DNA of 5,693 nucleotides from Acidobacteriaceae bacterium (lineage in GTDB: Bacteria > Acidobacteriota > Terriglobia > Terriglobales > Acidobacteriaceae), in the NCBI GenBank assembly GCA_030044455.1, contig JASHVU010000222.1, positions 1-5,693 of the forward strand, given 5' to 3'. The notes below the pieces were generated by a model. It ran no database searches. It was given only the letters and a program-made list of their open reading frames with translations, and was not told the origin of the DNA. The translations under genes and the position numbers were made by a program. Within the stretch, counting starts at the first letter, position 1. The number at the start of each line of letters is the position of its first letter. Below, piece by piece: positions 4,467 through 5,693 of this stretch.

Positions 4467-5693
4467 TTACCAGGTTTTCCTTCCGCGTATACGACCGGAG
4501 CGCGGGGAAAAGCCGTCATAATGACGCATGACGAGCTGCGATTCGATCTGGTTGATCGTATCCATGGCCACACCCACCACAATCAACAGGGAAGTGCCGC
4601 CAAAGTAGAAATTGACCCCCATACCGTGAATCGCCCAGTTGGGCAGGTTCTCAAACGCCTTGCCAATGAGCCAAATCTTGTCGAAACGAATGCCCGAAAT
4701 GAGGAAGGTGGGCACCATTTGCACCAGAATCAGGTAAAGTCCGCCGACCAGCGTGATGCGGGTCAGAATGTCGTTGATGAAGTCCGAAGTGCGCTTGCCG
4801 GGCCTGATTCCGGGAATGAACGAGCCCGACTTGCGGAAATTGTCGGCAATGTCATCAGGACGCATCACGATCGACACGTAAAAGTAAGCAAAGAAGATAA
4901 TGCCCAGGATATTGAGCAGTTCGTACCACGGGTAGCCCGGCGTAAGCGACGACATAATGGGCATCAGCAGTTTGCTGTTCTGCACCCAGGGCACCTGGGC
5001 GAAGAGCAGGGGAGCGGAAAGAATGGAGCTGGCGAAGATGATGGGCATCACGCCGCCCGAATTCACTCTCAGGGGCAAATGGCTCGACTGGCCGCCCATC
5101 ATGCGACGTCCGATAATACGCCGCGCGCTCTGGATAGGGATGCGGCGCTCGCTGCGTTCCACCCAGACAATAAATCCCACAACGGCCGTCATGCCGGCCA
5201 GCAGGAACAGCACCACGATAAAGCTCATCGGACCCCAGGCGTCGGTCTGGACCTTCTGAATCAGATCAGCCACGCCGTTGGGAAGTCCGGCCACAATACC
5301 CGCGAAGATCAGCAGGCTCATGCCGTTGCCGATGCCACGGTCGGTAATCTGCTCGCCCAGCCACATGATAAACGTGGTTCCGGCCGTAAGCGTCAGCACC
5401 GTCATCACCAGGAAGCCCGCGCCAGGGTGAAGCACCAGGCCGCCCTTGGTGAGCATGAATGCGATGCCAATGGATTGCAGCGCACCGAGGATGACCGTCA
5501 CGTAGCGCGTCCACTGGGTGATCTTGCGCCGGCCCAGCTCGCCTTCTTTCTGGATGCGAGCCAGCGGCTCATATACCACGGTTAAAAGCTGAAAGATAAT
5601 GGATGCGGTGATATAGGGCATGATGCCCAGCGCGAAAATGGTCATCCGACGCAGGTTGCCGCCGCCGAACAGGTCCATCAGGCCGAGCGCCGA
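4467..5693 (-). CDS. secY: Preprotein translocase subunit SecY (partial, 5' end outside window)
   Basis: SecY is the channel subunit of the SecYEG translocon in the inner membrane. The frame is open to the window edge; 408 residues are visible, starting SALGLMDLFGGGNLRRM. Compared with Escherichia coli SecY (443 residues) roughly the first 65-75 residues are missing, including transmembrane segment 1. Visible landmarks in order: ALGIMPYITASIIFQLLT (segment 2), KEGELGRRKITQWTRY, MWLGEQITDRGIGNGMSLLIF (segment 4 region), the basic loop ERSERRIPIQSARR, HLPLRVNSGGVMPIIFASSIL (segment 7 region), the ribosome- and SecA-contacting loop KSGSFIPGIRPGKRTSDF, and FYFGGTSLLIVVGVAMDTINQIESQL (segment 10). 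The stop TAA (4469-4467) overlaps an adk ATG as TAATG. The internal ATG at 5678 is not the real start, since it would lose conserved sequence. Confidence 0.97.
   Translation of the reverse strand, partial: SALGLMDLFGGGNLRRMTIFALGIMPYITASIIFQLLTVVYEPLARIQKEGELGRRKITQWTRYVTVILGALQSIGIAFMLTKGGLVLHPGAGFLVMTVLTLTAGTTFIMWLGEQITDRGIGNGMSLLIFAGIVAGLPNGVADLIQKVQTDAWGPMSFIVVLFLLAGMTAVVGFIVWVERSERRIPIQSARRIIGRRMMGGQSSHLPLRVNSGGVMPIIFASSILSAPLLFAQVPWVQNSKLLMPIMSSLTPGYPWYELLNILGIIFFAYFYVSIVMRPDDIADNFRKSGSFIPGIRPGKRTSDFINDILTRITLVGGLYLILVQMVPTFLISGIRFDKIWLIGKAFENLPNWAIHGMGVNFYFGGTSLLIVVGVAMDTINQIESQLVMRHYDGFSPRSGRIRGRKTW

Noticed and set aside
4383..5585. 400-codon open frame on the + strand, antisense to secY and adk
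   Set aside because: Its translation is rich in His, Arg, Gln and Asp with no recognisable domain, and the opposite strand is clearly conserved SecY. It is a by-product of codon use.

Overview
The window carries one long, co-directional housekeeping block on the minus strand: the 3' part of the spc operon running into the alpha operon. In transcription order it reads secY (5' end outside the window), adk, map, infA, rpmJ, rpsM, rpsK, rpsD and the first codons of rpoA. rpmJ (37 codons) and the rpoA start are short and easily missed; both read cleanly. Protein sequences, gene order and the RpoA N-terminus (MLWRGFQKPKRLAV) suggest a soil-type bacterium, most likely of the Acidobacteriota. That placement is from memory of the families and is only moderately certain.

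Layout on the + strand: rpoA start (1-42), gap, rpsD (231-860), gap, rpsK (1046-1468) overlapping rpsM (1468-1854) by one base, a 325-base gap, rpmJ (2180-2293), gap, infA (2451-2669), a 195-base gap, map (2865-3614), gap, adk (3745-4431 or 4467), secY (4467 to the window end). Together the genes supply membrane protein insertion (SecY), nucleotide balance (Adk), N-terminal methionine removal (Map), translation initiation (IF-1), four ribosomal proteins and the RNA polymerase alpha subunit. Only secY/adk and rpsM/rpsK are tightly packed (TAATG overlaps). map and infA both appear to start with TTG.

The genes are ordinary; the gaps are not. Five of the six non-overlapping gaps hold short repeats with a strict 7-base period, usually as two complementary heptad arms around a 29-48 base centre, so each could fold into a long hairpin in the mRNA. 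At least four sequence families are present (AGCTGNN, TAGCTNN, GGNTCAG, CTATTCC). In several elements the two arms differ in length by exactly one or two heptads, and two elements of the same family differ by exactly one inserted heptad. Several arms touch the stop codon of the preceding gene or end close to the next start codon. I know of no named family that matches; heptanucleotide STRR repeats of cyanobacteria are the nearest analogue I can recall. The sixth gap (map-infA) has instead four small perfect inverted repeats. No CRISPR array, tRNA, rRNA, insertion sequence or convincing intrinsic terminator was seen.
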